Positions 49,313 through 59,042 of a stretch of DNA of 64,000 nucleotides are shown here, piece after piece. This stretch comes from JBDKUD01 sp050943315 (GTDB taxonomy: Bacteria > Bacillota > Syntrophomonadia > Syntrophomonadales > Syntrophomonadaceae). The stretch spans positions 1-64,000 of the forward strand of contig JBMNOY010000003.1 of assembly GCA_050943315.1 (NCBI GenBank). Direction: 5' to 3'. Both the position numbers and the translations under genes were made by a program. How positions within the stretch are numbered: position 1 is the stretch's first letter; each line of letters starts with the position of its first letter. The notes under the pieces were generated by a model that saw only the letters and a program-made list of their open reading frames with translations, did no database searches and had not been told where the DNA came from.

Positions 49313-50710
49313 TTGAGCCTGAAAAACATACCGCCGGTAGATGAAATACTGCTGCAGCCAGCTGTTATTGCCCTGAAGGAAACCTATAACCACGATTTTA
49401 TTACCAGGAAGATCCGTGTGGCGGTGGATCAGGTGAGAATGGAAATACGTTCCCGGGAAGAAAACTTGAGCCGAGATATTATCATGGGGAAAATTCTCTG
49501 CAGATTACCAGGTTTGATTAATGAAACTGCCGGGGGAACACTCATACGGGTTATTAACGGTACCGGGGTGGTGCTGCATACTAATTTGGGACGGGCTCCG
49601 CTGGGTCAGCAGGCGCTGCGTTTTATCAATGAACTGGCTTGCGGTTATAACAATCTGGAAATGAATCTAGAAAAAGGGGAACGCGGTTCGCGTTATCACC
49701 ATGTGGAACAAATCTTAACGGAATTAACCGGAGCCGAGGCTGCCCTGGTGGTTAACAATAATGCTGCCGCGGTACTTTTAGGGCTTAATACCCTGGCTAA
49801 TAACCGGGAGGTAATCGTATCCCGGGGTCAACTGGTGGAAATCGGCGGTGCTTTTCGTATTCCCGAAGTCATGAGACAAAGCGGAGCCAGGCTGGTAGAA
49901 GTAGGAACAACCAACAAAACCTATATTACAGACTTTGCTGAGGCAATTAACGCCGAAACCGGGCTGCTGTTTTCCGCTCATACCTCAAACTATAAAATAG
50001 TGGGGTTTACCGAAGAGGTGCCGTTAAAAGAATTAGTTGATTTAGGTAAAAAACGACAACTGCCGGTAATGCAGGATCTAGGCAGTGGAATTTTATTAAA
50101 TCTTAAGCAATGGGGACTGAGTGACGAGCCTACGGTTAAAGAATGCGTGGCTGCAGGTGCTGATGTGGTTACTTTTAGCGGCGATAAACTCCTGGGGGGA
50201 CCCCAGGCGGGAATTATCGTGGGTAAGAAAGGCTTTATCGAAGCCATGAAGAAGAATCAGCTTACCCGGGCGCTCAGGGTGGATAAGTTGACTATAGCCG
50301 CTTTGGAAGGCACCCTGCTTGAATATATGCAAGGCTATCCGCAAAATCAGGTTCCGGTTATTAATATGTTGACCCTGGCAAACGAAGAACTTTTGGAGCG
50401 AGCGGAGAGATTCCAGGAGCTATTGGCGGAGAACACCAGGGATTCGGCTTTAATTAATAATATAACCGTCGTCCCGCTGGAGGATATGGTAGGTGGGGGT
50501 GCCTACCCCACCGACAAGATTCCTGGCTGGGGTATAGAGATAGAGTTTAAAGAACATCTTCTTGAGGAAATAACCAGGAAATTGCGGCTGTCCCGTCCAG
50601 CCTTAATTGCCCGTAAACAGGAAGACAAAATGTTAATAAGCGTAAGGACTCTATTGCCCGGGGATATGCAAACCATAGCCGGGTTACTAAAACAGGTACT
50701 TGAGAGATAG
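49313..50710 (+). CDS. selA: L-seryl-tRNA(Sec) selenium transferase
   Basis: A 465-residue PLP enzyme starting at a TTG after AAGGAGG. Core: VINGTGVVLHTNLGRAPLG (about 83-101), AALVVNNNAAAVLLGLN (about 143-159) and the PLP lysine in VTFSGDKLLGGPQAG (about residue 290). It converts Ser-tRNA-Sec to Sec-tRNA-Sec with selenophosphate. Lies upstream of selB; the two are separated by a dispersed repeat copy. PLP supply genes pdxST are also in the window. Confidence 0.96.
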   Translation: MSLKNIPPVDEILLQPAVIALKETYNHDFITRKIRVAVDQVRMEIRSREENLSRDIIMGKILCRLPGLINETAGGTLIRVINGTGVVLHTNLGRAPLGQQALRFINELACGYNNLEMNLEKGERGSRYHHVEQILTELTGAEAALVVNNNAAAVLLGLNTLANNREVIVSRGQLVEIGGAFRIPEVMRQSGARLVEVGTTNKTYITDFAEAINAETGLLFSAHTSNYKIVGFTEEVPLKELVDLGKKRQLPVMQDLGSGILLNLKQWGLSDEPTVKECVAAGADVVTFSGDKLLGGPQAGIIVGKKGFIEAMKKNQLTRALRVDKLTIAALEGTLLEYMQGYPQNQVPVINMLTLANEELLERAERFQELLAENTRDSALINNITVVPLEDMVGGGAYPTDKIPGWGIEIEFKEHLLEEITRKLRLSRPALIARKQEDKMLISVRTLLPGDMQTIAGLLKQVLER

Positions 50711-50720
50711 TTTTAGAATT

Positions 50721-50848
50721 AACATAGACCCATTGGGAATTGGACGTTGGCGGCTCTGCCGCACGCAGACTGCTATGACTGTCGCAGAATTGAATTTTGT
50801 TTCAAGTCTGCGCGGTCATAATAGTCTGCGTTAGTCTGCGTCTATGTT
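50721..50848. repeat. dispersed intergenic repeat, copy 4 (short, hairpin-forming)
   Basis: Left end AACATAGAC (50721-50729) and right end GTCTGCGTCTATGTT (50834-50848) are inverted. The left arm has a 33-base insertion before ACGCAGACTGCTATGACTG; the right arm reads GCGCGGTCATAATAGTCTGCG. In RNA it could fold into a long hairpin. It lies in the selA-selB spacer and ends 20 bases before the selB ribosome-binding site. Confidence 0.7.
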
Positions 50849-50883
50849 ATGGAATCGGCGCTGAATTACGGGGGGGAACTATA

Positions 50884-52791
50884 GTGAAAAGATTGGTAAT
50901 AGGAACAGCAGGTCACATAGACCATGGCAAAACTACCCTGGTTAAAGCTCTCACCGGGATTGAGACCGACCGGCTCAAAGAAGAGAAACAACGGGGGATA
51001 TCAATTGAACTGGGGTTTGCCCCTTTTACCCTTCCGAGCGGGCAGAAAGCGGCTATTGTCGATGTACCCGGGCACGAAAGATTTATACGCCACATGCTGG
51101 CGGGGGCTTTTGGCATTGATATGGTCATATTTACTATTGCGGCGGATGAGGGAGTAATGCCCCAGACCCGTGAACATATGGATATCATCGAGCTTCTCGG
51201 GGTAAACCAGGGCGTTATAGTTTTAACTAAAAAGGATATGGTTGATGAAGAATGGCTGCTCATGGTAGAAGAAGAGATAAAAGAATATACAGATAAGACT
51301 ATCCTTAAAGGGACTCCCATAATAGCGGTATCAGCACTAACCAAAGAAGGCATACCTGATTTATTGGCGGCTTTGGAGGAACTGGCAAACAGGATTAAAG
51401 AAAAACCAAAAGGGGGACAGGTACGATTACCCATTGACCGGGTTTTTACTATTTCTGGTTTTGGTACCGTGGTTACCGGCACATTATGGTCAGGAAGCAT
51501 AAATGTTGGCGATACCCTGGAACTCATGCCGGTAGGGCGGCCGGTAAAAGTCAGGACATTACAGGTACACGGAGAAAAGGTGCCGGTTGCCTACGCCGGC
51601 CAGAGGGTAGCAGTTAATCTCCAGGGTATAGAGGTTAATGATATCAAGAGAGGGTATCTCCTGGCAACGCCAGGTTTTTTGCAGCCTGGTTACCGGGTGG
51701 ACGCCAAATTGCGGCTATTGCCTTCCAGTCCCAGAACCCTTAAGAATTGGAACCGGATTAGATTCCATATTGGGACTGACGAAACCATGGGGCGGGTAAT
51801 ACTTTTGGACCGGGACGAATTACTCCCCGGAGAAGAAACCTTTGTACAGATAGTTATGGAAAAACCAGTCGTTTGTTATAAGGGAGATTCCTATGTTATA
51901 CGTTATTATTCACCGGTTACCACTATTGGCGGTGGGGTTATTATTAACGCCAATTCCCCCAAACAAAAACGGTTTAATGAAGATGTGCTAAATGAGCTGG
52001 TCATGAAGGAAGAGGGAACCCTTTACGACATCTTATTGCACGAAATGGAATCCCATCCGGAAGAATTATTTAATCTGGATAGCTTTATAAAGAAGACCGG
52101 CAGCAGTGCAGATAAAGTTAAAGATGAAATTGCCCAGTTATTAGAAGATGAGAAAATAATAGATTTAACTGGTAAAGGTGAGTACCTTAGTAATTATGGA
52201 ATTAGTGTGATGGCTGATAAAATAACCTCTGTCTTGGCTGAGTTTCATAAACAGTATCCTTTGCGACAGGGTTATCCTCGTGAAGATATGCGCAGTCGTT
52301 TCTTTACCTCCCTAAATGCTAAAATGTTTAATATGCTCTTAAAACACCTGGAAGCCAAGCGGGGTATTATTAAAAGCAAAAACAATCTGATAATGCTGGC
52401 TCCACATGAACCACTTCCCGGTGAGAGAGAGGAAAAGTATATCAGGGAGATTTTAACGCTAATGACCGGGCAGCTCTTTAGTCCCCCTTCACCGCAGGAA
52501 ATGAAGGAAACATTAGGAATCAGCGATACTGAGTTCAGCGAAATATTTTCCTATTTAGTTGAACAACAATTAGTAATAAAATTAAATGAAACTATGTTTT
52601 TTAGCACTCAGGCTATTGAGGAAGGCAAGAAAATATTAAACCAGTATTTTGACCGGGAGAAGGAGTTAAATCTGGCGACCATGAGGGATTTGCTTAATAC
52701 TTCTCGAAAGTACGTCCTTCCTTTGATAGAATATTATGATAGAATTCGCTTTACCCGCCGGGTAGGTGATATGAGAGTGAGAATTGGCTAA
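50884..52791 (+). CDS. selB: selenocysteine-specific elongation factor
   Basis: About 635 residues from a GTG at 50884 with GGGGGGA 7 bases upstream; the frame stays open for 87 bases more but that part runs into the repeat element. GTPase motifs: [17 protein letters not shown] at about 9-25, [16 protein letters not shown] near 60 and TKKDM near 115. The long C-terminal part holds winged-helix repeats that bind the SECIS hairpin. It delivers Sec-tRNA to UGA codons. Confidence 0.96.
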   Translation: MKRLVIGTAGHIDHGKTTLVKALTGIETDRLKEEKQRGISIELGFAPFTLPSGQKAAIVDVPGHERFIRHMLAGAFGIDMVIFTIAADEGVMPQTREHMDIIELLGVNQGVIVLTKKDMVDEEWLLMVEEEIKEYTDKTILKGTPIIAVSALTKEGIPDLLAALEELANRIKEKPKGGQVRLPIDRVFTISGFGTVVTGTLWSGSINVGDTLELMPVGRPVKVRTLQVHGEKVPVAYAGQRVAVNLQGIEVNDIKRGYLLATPGFLQPGYRVDAKLRLLPSSPRTLKNWNRIRFHIGTDETMGRVILLDRDELLPGEETFVQIVMEKPVVCYKGDSYVIRYYSPVTTIGGGVIINANSPKQKRFNEDVLNELVMKEEGTLYDILLHEMESHPEELFNLDSFIKKTGSSADKVKDEIAQLLEDEKIIDLTGKGEYLSNYGISVMADKITSVLAEFHKQYPLRQGYPREDMRSRFFTSLNAKMFNMLLKHLEAKRGIIKSKNNLIMLAPHEPLPGEREEKYIREILTLMTGQLFSPPSPQEMKETLGISDTEFSEIFSYLVEQQLVIKLNETMFFSTQAIEEGKKILNQYFDREKELNLATMRDLLNTSRKYVLPLIEYYDRIRFTRRVGDMRVRIG

Positions 52792-52814
52792 TTATTCGTG
52801 CAGGGGGGTTGATA

Positions 52815-53822
52815 TTGGCTAAAATTGGTGTTCCACGTACCCTGGCATATTTCATATACTATCCCTTCTGGCATACATTTTTCTCCCAGTTGGGTCATGA
52901 AGTGGTTCTTTCCAGTACTACTAACCGGACCATTGTGGATAAAGGAGTGCAGGAAGCGGTCAATGATGCCTGTATACCAATAAAAATATACCATGGTCAT
53001 GTAGCCGATCTAATCGGCAAGGCAGACTATATTTTTTGTCCCCGGCTGGTCAGTTTACGAAAACATGGGGATTTCGGTACAGAGACTTTTTGCCCTAAAT
53101 TCCTGGGGCTGCCGGATATGATTCGCTTAAGCATAGATAATTTACCCCCGGTTATAGATGTACGCGTTGACCTTAAAAAAGGTAAGCATGAACTAGATAA
53201 TGTGTGTGCCGAAGTAGGGAATATTCTGGGCAGCAGTGCGGCAGAGGCCAAAAAAGCGCAGCAGGAGGCACTAAAAGTGCAAAGGTCTTATCAAAAACTG
53301 CTGGGCCGGGAAATGTTGCCGGAAGAAGCCATGAAGGTGGTGCTGGGCGATAGTAAGGATGCTTTTAGCCAACCAGAAAAGCCCCAACCGGAAATGGCTA
53401 TTGCCGTTGTAGGGTATCCTTATGCTATTTATGACAATTACATAAATTTAGGTCTGCTTGATATACTGCAGAAAGAGAATATTAAGATTGTGACCCAGGA
53501 CATGCTGGGCAATAAAACTATGAACCGGCAGGCCCGGACTCTGCCGAAAAGCCTGTTCTGGTATTTTTCCAACCGGGCTGTCTATGGTGCCATGCATTTT
53601 GTGGCCAGCCACAAAGTGGATGGAATCATACATGTTACCGCATTTGCCTGTGGGCCGGACGCCATGGTTGACCGGTTGATTGAAATAGAAACTCGAAAAC
53701 GCAGCAACATACCATATTTATCCTTAACCATTGATGAACAGACAGGAGAAGCGGGAGTAAGGACGCGTATTGAAGCTTTTCTGGATATGCTGCGTTACCG
53801 GAGGGATAAGCATGAAAATTAG
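52815..53822 (+). CDS. CoA-dehydratase activase-related protein (DUF2229 type), first of two paralogues
   Basis: About 335 residues from a TTG at 52815, 6 bases after GGGGGG. Reads AKIGVPRTLAYFIYYPFWHTFF and ends in the family pattern PYLSLTIDEQTGEAGVRTRIEAFLDML. Cysteines at DACIPIKI, FCPRLVS and AFACGPDAM are arranged as in the 2-hydroxyglutaryl-CoA dehydratase HgdB fold. Possible [4Fe-4S] binding is inferred. Overlaps the next, paralogous gene by 11 bases. True function is unknown. Confidence 0.82.
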   Translation: MAKIGVPRTLAYFIYYPFWHTFFSQLGHEVVLSSTTNRTIVDKGVQEAVNDACIPIKIYHGHVADLIGKADYIFCPRLVSLRKHGDFGTETFCPKFLGLPDMIRLSIDNLPPVIDVRVDLKKGKHELDNVCAEVGNILGSSAAEAKKAQQEALKVQRSYQKLLGREMLPEEAMKVVLGDSKDAFSQPEKPQPEMAIAVVGYPYAIYDNYINLGLLDILQKENIKIVTQDMLGNKTMNRQARTLPKSLFWYFSNRAVYGAMHFVASHKVDGIIHVTAFACGPDAMVDRLIEIETRKRSNIPYLSLTIDEQTGEAGVRTRIEAFLDMLRYRRDKHEN

Positions 53823-54912
53823 TTTCCCGCATATGGGGTATTCATATATAGCTTTTAAATGGCTGGTCGAGAACATTGGACATGAATGTATCGTCCCCCC
53901 GGAACCGAGCAAAAAAACACTAGACCTGGGAGTAAGGTATTCACCCGAATTCTCCTGTATACCCTTCAAAATTTTAACCGGTACCTATTTGGAAGTAGCC
54001 GAGATGGGTGCAGAAGTTATTCTTACCTCTGGAGGCATGGGACCTTGTCGGGCTGGTTATTACTGGGTCATGCATCAGTATTTAATGAACGAAATAGGCA
54101 AAGACCTGAAAATAGTAGCCTTTGAGCCTCCCCTGTGCAACCTTAAAGATTTCTGGAGTAAATTGCATTGGCTAAGAGTCACCGGGGGACTATCGCTCAA
54201 AGAGTTTATTAAGGTGATAAAAACCACCTGGGAGAAAATCAAAGCTATTGATGATGTGGAAATGAGGTCTCACCAGGTCAGGCCGTATGAAATAAAACGG
54301 GGGGAAACTACCCGCTCTTTATGGTTGGCCCTGGACATGTTAGACCAGGCCAACACCATCGCGGACATAAATGAAGCTCGCCAGGAGGGGCTGAAACTAT
54401 TAAATGCGGTAGAGATGGACCCGAACCGTAACCCCCTTAAAATAGGAATAATTGGTGAGATTTACGTGGTTTTGGAGCCGGCTGCTAATCACTATTTACA
54501 AATCATGCTGGGGGAAATGGGAGTAGAAACGGACCGGTCTATCTATCTAAGTGCTTATGCTCGTAACAATACCATAGTGAACCTGGAAGGCGATATTCAC
54601 CAGGTGGCCAAACCTTATTTAAATGAAGCTCCCATAGGCGGGCATGGAGTCAATAGTATTGGCGAAACCATACTATATGCACGCCATGGCTTTGATGGAG
54701 TGGTACAATTGGCCCCATTTGCGTGTATTCCGGAAATTGTGGCCAAGAGTATTATCCCCAGTATTAGCAGGGACATGCAGATTCCGCTGCTAACCCTGTT
54801 TATTGATGAACAAACCGGCAAAGCCGGGGTCCAAACCCGGCTGGAAGCATTTGTAGATTTGCTGGAAAAACGGCGTGAAGCCAGGCATAAAGTCGAGAGG
54901 TTAGTAGTATGA
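53812..54912 (+). CDS. CoA-dehydratase activase-related protein (DUF2229 type), second paralogue
   Basis: 366 residues from the ATG at 53812, which follows GGAGG by 7 bases; a longer in-frame start lacks a ribosome-binding site. Starts KISFPHMGYSYIAFKWLVE and ends TLFIDEQTGKAGVQTRLEAFVDLL, parallel to its neighbour. Conserved cysteines lie in EFSCIPFK, GPCRAGYY and FACIPEIV. The pair may form a heterodimer (inference). Its stop overlaps the start of the activase gene by 4 bases. Confidence 0.82.
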   Translation: MKISFPHMGYSYIAFKWLVENIGHECIVPPEPSKKTLDLGVRYSPEFSCIPFKILTGTYLEVAEMGAEVILTSGGMGPCRAGYYWVMHQYLMNEIGKDLKIVAFEPPLCNLKDFWSKLHWLRVTGGLSLKEFIKVIKTTWEKIKAIDDVEMRSHQVRPYEIKRGETTRSLWLALDMLDQANTIADINEARQEGLKLLNAVEMDPNRNPLKIGIIGEIYVVLEPAANHYLQIMLGEMGVETDRSIYLSAYARNNTIVNLEGDIHQVAKPYLNEAPIGGHGVNSIGETILYARHGFDGVVQLAPFACIPEIVAKSIIPSISRDMQIPLLTLFIDEQTGKAGVQTRLEAFVDLLEKRREARHKVERLVV

Positions 54913-55871
54913 GAACAGGATATCTGGGAGTTGATGTGGGATCAGTCAGTACCAATGTAGTGGTGCTGGATGAAAACGGGAAATTCGTGGCGGGCAAGTA
55001 TTTGCGCACCAGCGGCAAACCTATCGAAGCCGTACAGGAAGGACTTTTTGCTATCGGTCAGGAGGTAGGCCGGGATTTTTCCATCCAGGGAGTGGGCGCT
55101 ACCGGAAGTGGCCGCTACTTGACGGGTATGATCATAGGCGCCGATATAGTTAAAAACGAAATAACTGCCCATGCGATTGCTGCATCAGAGGTAGTCAAGG
55201 ATGTTAAGACAATTATAGAAATCGGCGGCCAGGATTCCAAGATAATTATTATGCGTGACGGGGTAGTAACTGATTTTGCTATGAACACCGTTTGCGCTGC
55301 CGGTACCGGATCATTCTTGGATCAACAGGCGGCTCGTCTCTGTATTCCCATCGAACACTTTGGGGATTTTGCCCTGAAGGCGAAAAATCCAGTCCGGATA
55401 GCCGGACGCTGTGCTGTTTTTGCCGAATCGGACATGATTCATAAACAGCAATTAGGGTATAATTTGGAGGATATAATTGCTGGTCTGTGTGAAGCACTAG
55501 TGCGCAATTTTATGAATAACGTCGGCAAAGGTAAAGAGATTCTTACCCCGGTACTATTTCAGGGTGGGGTTGCAGCCAACAAAGGGCTAGTACAAGCTTT
55601 TAACAAATACTTGCAAACAGAAGTTATAATACCTAAACATCACGATGTTATGGGGGCGGTGGGAGCAGCCCTGTTAGCCCGGGATAAAAGCCTAAAGAAG
55701 GGTACTACTGGGTTTAAAGGGTTTAACCTTCAGGACATAAAATTTAAAACCACGAGTTTTGAATGTAAGGGTTGCTCAAATGCATGTGAAGTAGTACAGT
55801 TTTATGAAAACGGGGAACTTTTATCTCGCTGGGGAGACCGTTGTGGTAAGTGGGAAGTCCAGGCGAGCTAA
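54909..55871 (+). CDS. CoA-substrate-specific enzyme activase (BadF/HgdC ATPase family)
   Basis: A 320-residue ASKHA ATPase. Motifs: GYLGVDVGSVSTNVVVLDE (residues 3-21), GATGSGRYLTG near 63, IEIGGQDSKIIIMRDG near 100, and NTVCAAGTGSFLDQQA, whose cysteine with one in AGRCAVF should ligate a [4Fe-4S] cluster. The last 35 residues add C-x2-C-x3-C and a further C, beyond the usual activase end. Such activases inject an electron into 2-hydroxyacyl-CoA dehydratases or related reductases using ATP. Confidence 0.88.
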   Translation: MRTGYLGVDVGSVSTNVVVLDENGKFVAGKYLRTSGKPIEAVQEGLFAIGQEVGRDFSIQGVGATGSGRYLTGMIIGADIVKNEITAHAIAASEVVKDVKTIIEIGGQDSKIIIMRDGVVTDFAMNTVCAAGTGSFLDQQAARLCIPIEHFGDFALKAKNPVRIAGRCAVFAESDMIHKQQLGYNLEDIIAGLCEALVRNFMNNVGKGKEILTPVLFQGGVAANKGLVQAFNKYLQTEVIIPKHHDVMGAVGAALLARDKSLKKGTTGFKGFNLQDIKFKTTSFECKGCSNACEVVQFYENGELLSRWGDRCGKWEVQAS

Positions 55872-55933
55872 AAATCAATTTTTCACGATCCCGACCGGGC
55901 CGTGAGGTAAAATAATTTTAAAGGAGGATGACA

Positions 55934-57109
55934 ATGAAAGGTAGTAAGCTGTTGAGTATTTTGGTCCTGATGATCTTCATGGCGAGCATCGTAGCTGGTT
56001 GCGGCGGGACCAAACAAACTGGGGAAGGTAATGGGGACACTATCAAGGTAGGAATCAACATGGAACTGTCCGGGGGAGTAGCCAGTTATGGCACAAACAG
56101 CAGAGATGGTGCCATGCTGGCCATCGAGCAAATCAATGCCCAGGGTGGAGTATTAGGCAAGAAACTGGAAGCAGTCCAAAAAGACTGTAAATCAGTTGCT
56201 GACGAAGCAATGAATGTTAGTGCCGCGTTGGTCGGGGAAAACATTGTTGCCCAAGTTGGCCCCTTGACCAGTGGAGATGTAGCTGGCAGTACACCGATAA
56301 TGATGGACAATAAGATTCCCCTTATTGCTCCAGCAGCTACTGCAGCCAATGTAACTGTGGATGACAAAACCGGTAAGACCAACGAATATATATTCCGGGT
56401 ATGTTTTATTGATCCATTCCAGGGTACTTTGATGGCCAAGTTTGCCATCGATGATATGAAAGCCAAAACTGCAGCTATCTATAAAGATACCTCCAGTGAT
56501 TATGGTAAAGGTTTAGCAGATTACTTTAAAAAGACCTTCGAGGAAAATGGCGGGAAAATCGTTGCTGAAGAAGGTTTTGTAAAAGACGACCGGGACTTTA
56601 GGGCTACTTTAACCAAGATTAGAGGAACCAACCCTGACTTTATTTATGTACCAGGGTATTATCAAGAAGTAGCACCTTTGATTAAGCAAGCTCGTGAACT
56701 GGGAATAACTACTCCTATTGGTGGTGGCGACGGCTGGGATTCACCTGATATGGTTAAGGTTGCCGGGACATCACTTAATAACACTTTCTTTACTAATCAT
56801 TATTCTTCCCAGGATAAAGACCCTAAGGTAGTAGAATTTGTTAAAGCTTACAAAGAAAAATACAACAAAGAGCCCGATGCTTTTGCAGCTCTGGGATATG
56901 ATGCTGTACAATTGCTGGCCCAGGGTATTAAAGATGCCAATTCAACTGATAGCGAAAAAATAAAGGATGCTTTAGCCAAAATTACCGACTTCGTCGGAAT
57001 TACCGGTAAAATGAGCATTGATAAAAACCATAATCCCGTCAAAGCCGGGGTTATTATCGAATTCAAAGACGGCAAACAGGTTATGAAGACCAGAATCGAC
57101 CCCGAATAG
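55934..57109 (+). CDS. livK: branched-chain amino-acid ABC transporter, substrate-binding lipoprotein
   Basis: About 391 residues from the ATG at 55934, 6 bases after AAGGAGG. Signal peptide with lipobox (ASIVAGCGGT). Mature part IKVGINMELSGGVASYGTNS is the typical Leu/Ile/Val-binding start. Lipid-anchored outside the membrane. First gene of livKHMGF. A GC-rich hairpin follows the gene, which should favour higher expression of the binding protein. Confidence 0.94.
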   Translation: MKGSKLLSILVLMIFMASIVAGCGGTKQTGEGNGDTIKVGINMELSGGVASYGTNSRDGAMLAIEQINAQGGVLGKKLEAVQKDCKSVADEAMNVSAALVGENIVAQVGPLTSGDVAGSTPIMMDNKIPLIAPAATAANVTVDDKTGKTNEYIFRVCFIDPFQGTLMAKFAIDDMKAKTAAIYKDTSSDYGKGLADYFKKTFEENGGKIVAEEGFVKDDRDFRATLTKIRGTNPDFIYVPGYYQEVAPLIKQARELGITTPIGGGDGWDSPDMVKVAGTSLNNTFFTNHYSSQDKDPKVVEFVKAYKEKYNKEPDAFAALGYDAVQLLAQGIKDANSTDSEKIKDALAKITDFVGITGKMSIDKNHNPVKAGVIIEFKDGKQVMKTRIDPE

Positions 57110-57115
57110 AAAAGA

Positions 57116-57150
57116 GGGTTAAAGGGAGGGTAACCAATCCCTCTCTTTAC
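57116..57150 (+). terminator. hairpin between livK and livH
   Basis: AAAGGGAGGG (57121-57130) pairs with CCCTCTCTTT (57139-57148). No T run follows, so it is more likely an RNA-stabilising or attenuating hairpin than a full stop. Confidence 0.5.
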
Positions 57151-57181
57151 CTTATGTACGCAGAAAAAGGATGTGGCTATA

Positions 57182-58063
57182 TTGCTCGAATTTATGCAAC
57201 AACTTATAAATGGACTATCTCTGGGTGCAATATACGCCTTAATAGCCCTGGGATATACCATGGTTTATGGAATTATTATGTTAATTAATTTTGCCCACGG
57301 AGATATTATGATGGTAGGGGCCTATGTAGGCTTCTTCTCTATTTCGGTATTGGGCAGTAATATCGTGGTAGCTATGGTTTTTGCCATGTTGGCCTGCGCC
57401 GTATTGGGAATAGTCATTGAAAAAATTGCTTATAAACCACTGCGTAACGCCACCCGTATTGCTGCGTTGATTACCGCTATCGGAGTTTCCTTGTTACTGG
57501 AATATGTAACCATATTCCTCCTTACCCCGCAGCAAAGGGTATTCCCCCGAGAGGTCTTTCCGATACACGATTATAACGTTTTCGGAATGATGGTTTCCAA
57601 TAAAGACGTGTTTGTAATTATCTCTGCGGTAGTTCTGATGATTATTCTGCAGTTTATTATCAAAAAGACCAAGACCGGGAAAGCCATGCGGGCGGTTTCA
57701 CTAGACAGGGAAGCCGCGGTATTAATGGGAATTAATGTCGACCGGATCATTTCCGTAACTTTTGCCATTGGCTCTGCCCTGGCGGCAGCAGCCGGAGTTA
57801 TGATCGGAATTTACTATAACACCATAAACCCCTTAATGGGAATAATCCCGGGCTTGAAAGCTTTCGTTGCTGCAGTACTGGGTGGTATAGGAATTATCCC
57901 CGGTGCCATGGTGGGGGGCTTTGTGATGGGCGTGTTGGAGACTATGGTAAGTGGTTATGGGAGCAGTCTCTACCGGGATGCAGTGGCCTTCGGAGTACTT
58001 ATTTTGATATTACTTATTAAGCCCACCGGTCTTTTTGGTAAGGATACCGGGGAAAAAGTGTAG
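57182..58063 (+). CDS. livH: branched-chain amino-acid ABC transporter, permease LivH
   Basis: About 293 residues. Start could be TTG (57182) or GTG (57173); the GTG is too close to AAAGG. An ATA at 57179 would be 8 bases from that site. Eight or so membrane segments, family start QQLINGLSLGAIYALIALGY and conserved GIIPGLKAFVAAVLGGIG in the loop that contacts the ATPase. Confidence 0.93.
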   Translation: MLEFMQQLINGLSLGAIYALIALGYTMVYGIIMLINFAHGDIMMVGAYVGFFSISVLGSNIVVAMVFAMLACAVLGIVIEKIAYKPLRNATRIAALITAIGVSLLLEYVTIFLLTPQQRVFPREVFPIHDYNVFGMMVSNKDVFVIISAVVLMIILQFIIKKTKTGKAMRAVSLDREAAVLMGINVDRIISVTFAIGSALAAAAGVMIGIYYNTINPLMGIIPGLKAFVAAVLGGIGIIPGAMVGGFVMGVLETMVSGYGSSLYRDAVAFGVLILILLIKPTGLFGKDTGEKV

Positions 58064-58073
58064 GTGAAGCAGC

Positions 58074-59042
58074 ATGAATGAAACATTAAAAAGATCAAGT
58101 CGGTTTATAATTGACGTGGGTATACTGGTAATATTTTTTACCCTGGTACAATACCTTATCACCACTGGTATGCTTAATCAGTATTATGAAATTAATCTGA
58201 CCGCCATGTGTATAAATATAATATTGGCAGTAAGCCTTAATCTCATTAATGGCTTTACCGGGCAACTTTCACTGGGCCATGCCGGCTTTATGGCCTTAGG
58301 GGCATATGCTTCAGTAATTTGTACCGAGATGTTAAATTTACCCTTCCTCGCCGGACTTCTAGCCGGTTGTGTGGTAGCCGGTACGGCCGGATTTATTATT
58401 GGGGTACCTACTTTAAGATTAAAAGGTGATTATCTGGCTATTGCTACCCTAGCTTTTGGTGAAATAATAAGGGTAGTTCTGCAAAATATTGATGCCGTAG
58501 GCGGCCCGGCAGGAATTCTGGGTATAAGTAAGCTGACTACCTGGGCCTGGTTATTTACTATCACTGTCCTGACCGTGGTGATAATTCAAAATATAATAAA
58601 TTCGAGCTACGGACGAGCCATCATATCTGTTCGGGAAGATGAAATAGCAGCTGAGTTGATGGGAATTAACACCACGAAATACAAGGTTACCGCTTTTGTA
58701 ATTGGAGCACTGTTTGCCGGTTTAGCGGGTGCCCTGTATGCGCATTATTTTTACATTATTAAACCGGAAACCTTTAACTTCTTAAAATCTTTTGACATCC
58801 TGGTAATGGTGGTTTTGGGTGGACTGGGGAGTACCACCGGGGCTATTATAGCGGCTATGTTTATTACCGTTCTTACTGCAGCACTGCAGGCCTTCCCTGC
58901 TATTAGGATGATTTTATATGCTCTTATTTTAGTAATAGTGATGATTTACCGGCCACAGGGATTAATGGGTAATAAAGAGTTAACCAGAAAAACATTTGGT
59001 AAGATTTGGGGTGGTAAAGATGGCCCTTATGAAAATAAGTAA
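58074..59042 (+). CDS. livM: branched-chain amino-acid ABC transporter, permease LivM
   Basis: 322 residues with about nine membrane segments. Family markers NLINGFTGQLSLGHAGFM (about 55-72) and the EAA-like FLKSFDILVMVVLGGLGS near 245. Starts 10 bases after livH and overlaps livG by 23 bases. Confidence 0.94.
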   Translation: MNETLKRSSRFIIDVGILVIFFTLVQYLITTGMLNQYYEINLTAMCINIILAVSLNLINGFTGQLSLGHAGFMALGAYASVICTEMLNLPFLAGLLAGCVVAGTAGFIIGVPTLRLKGDYLAIATLAFGEIIRVVLQNIDAVGGPAGILGISKLTTWAWLFTITVLTVVIIQNIINSSYGRAIISVREDEIAAELMGINTTKYKVTAFVIGALFAGLAGALYAHYFYIIKPETFNFLKSFDILVMVVLGGLGSTTGAIIAAMFITVLTAALQAFPAIRMILYALILVIVMIYRPQGLMGNKELTRKTFGKIWGGKDGPYENK

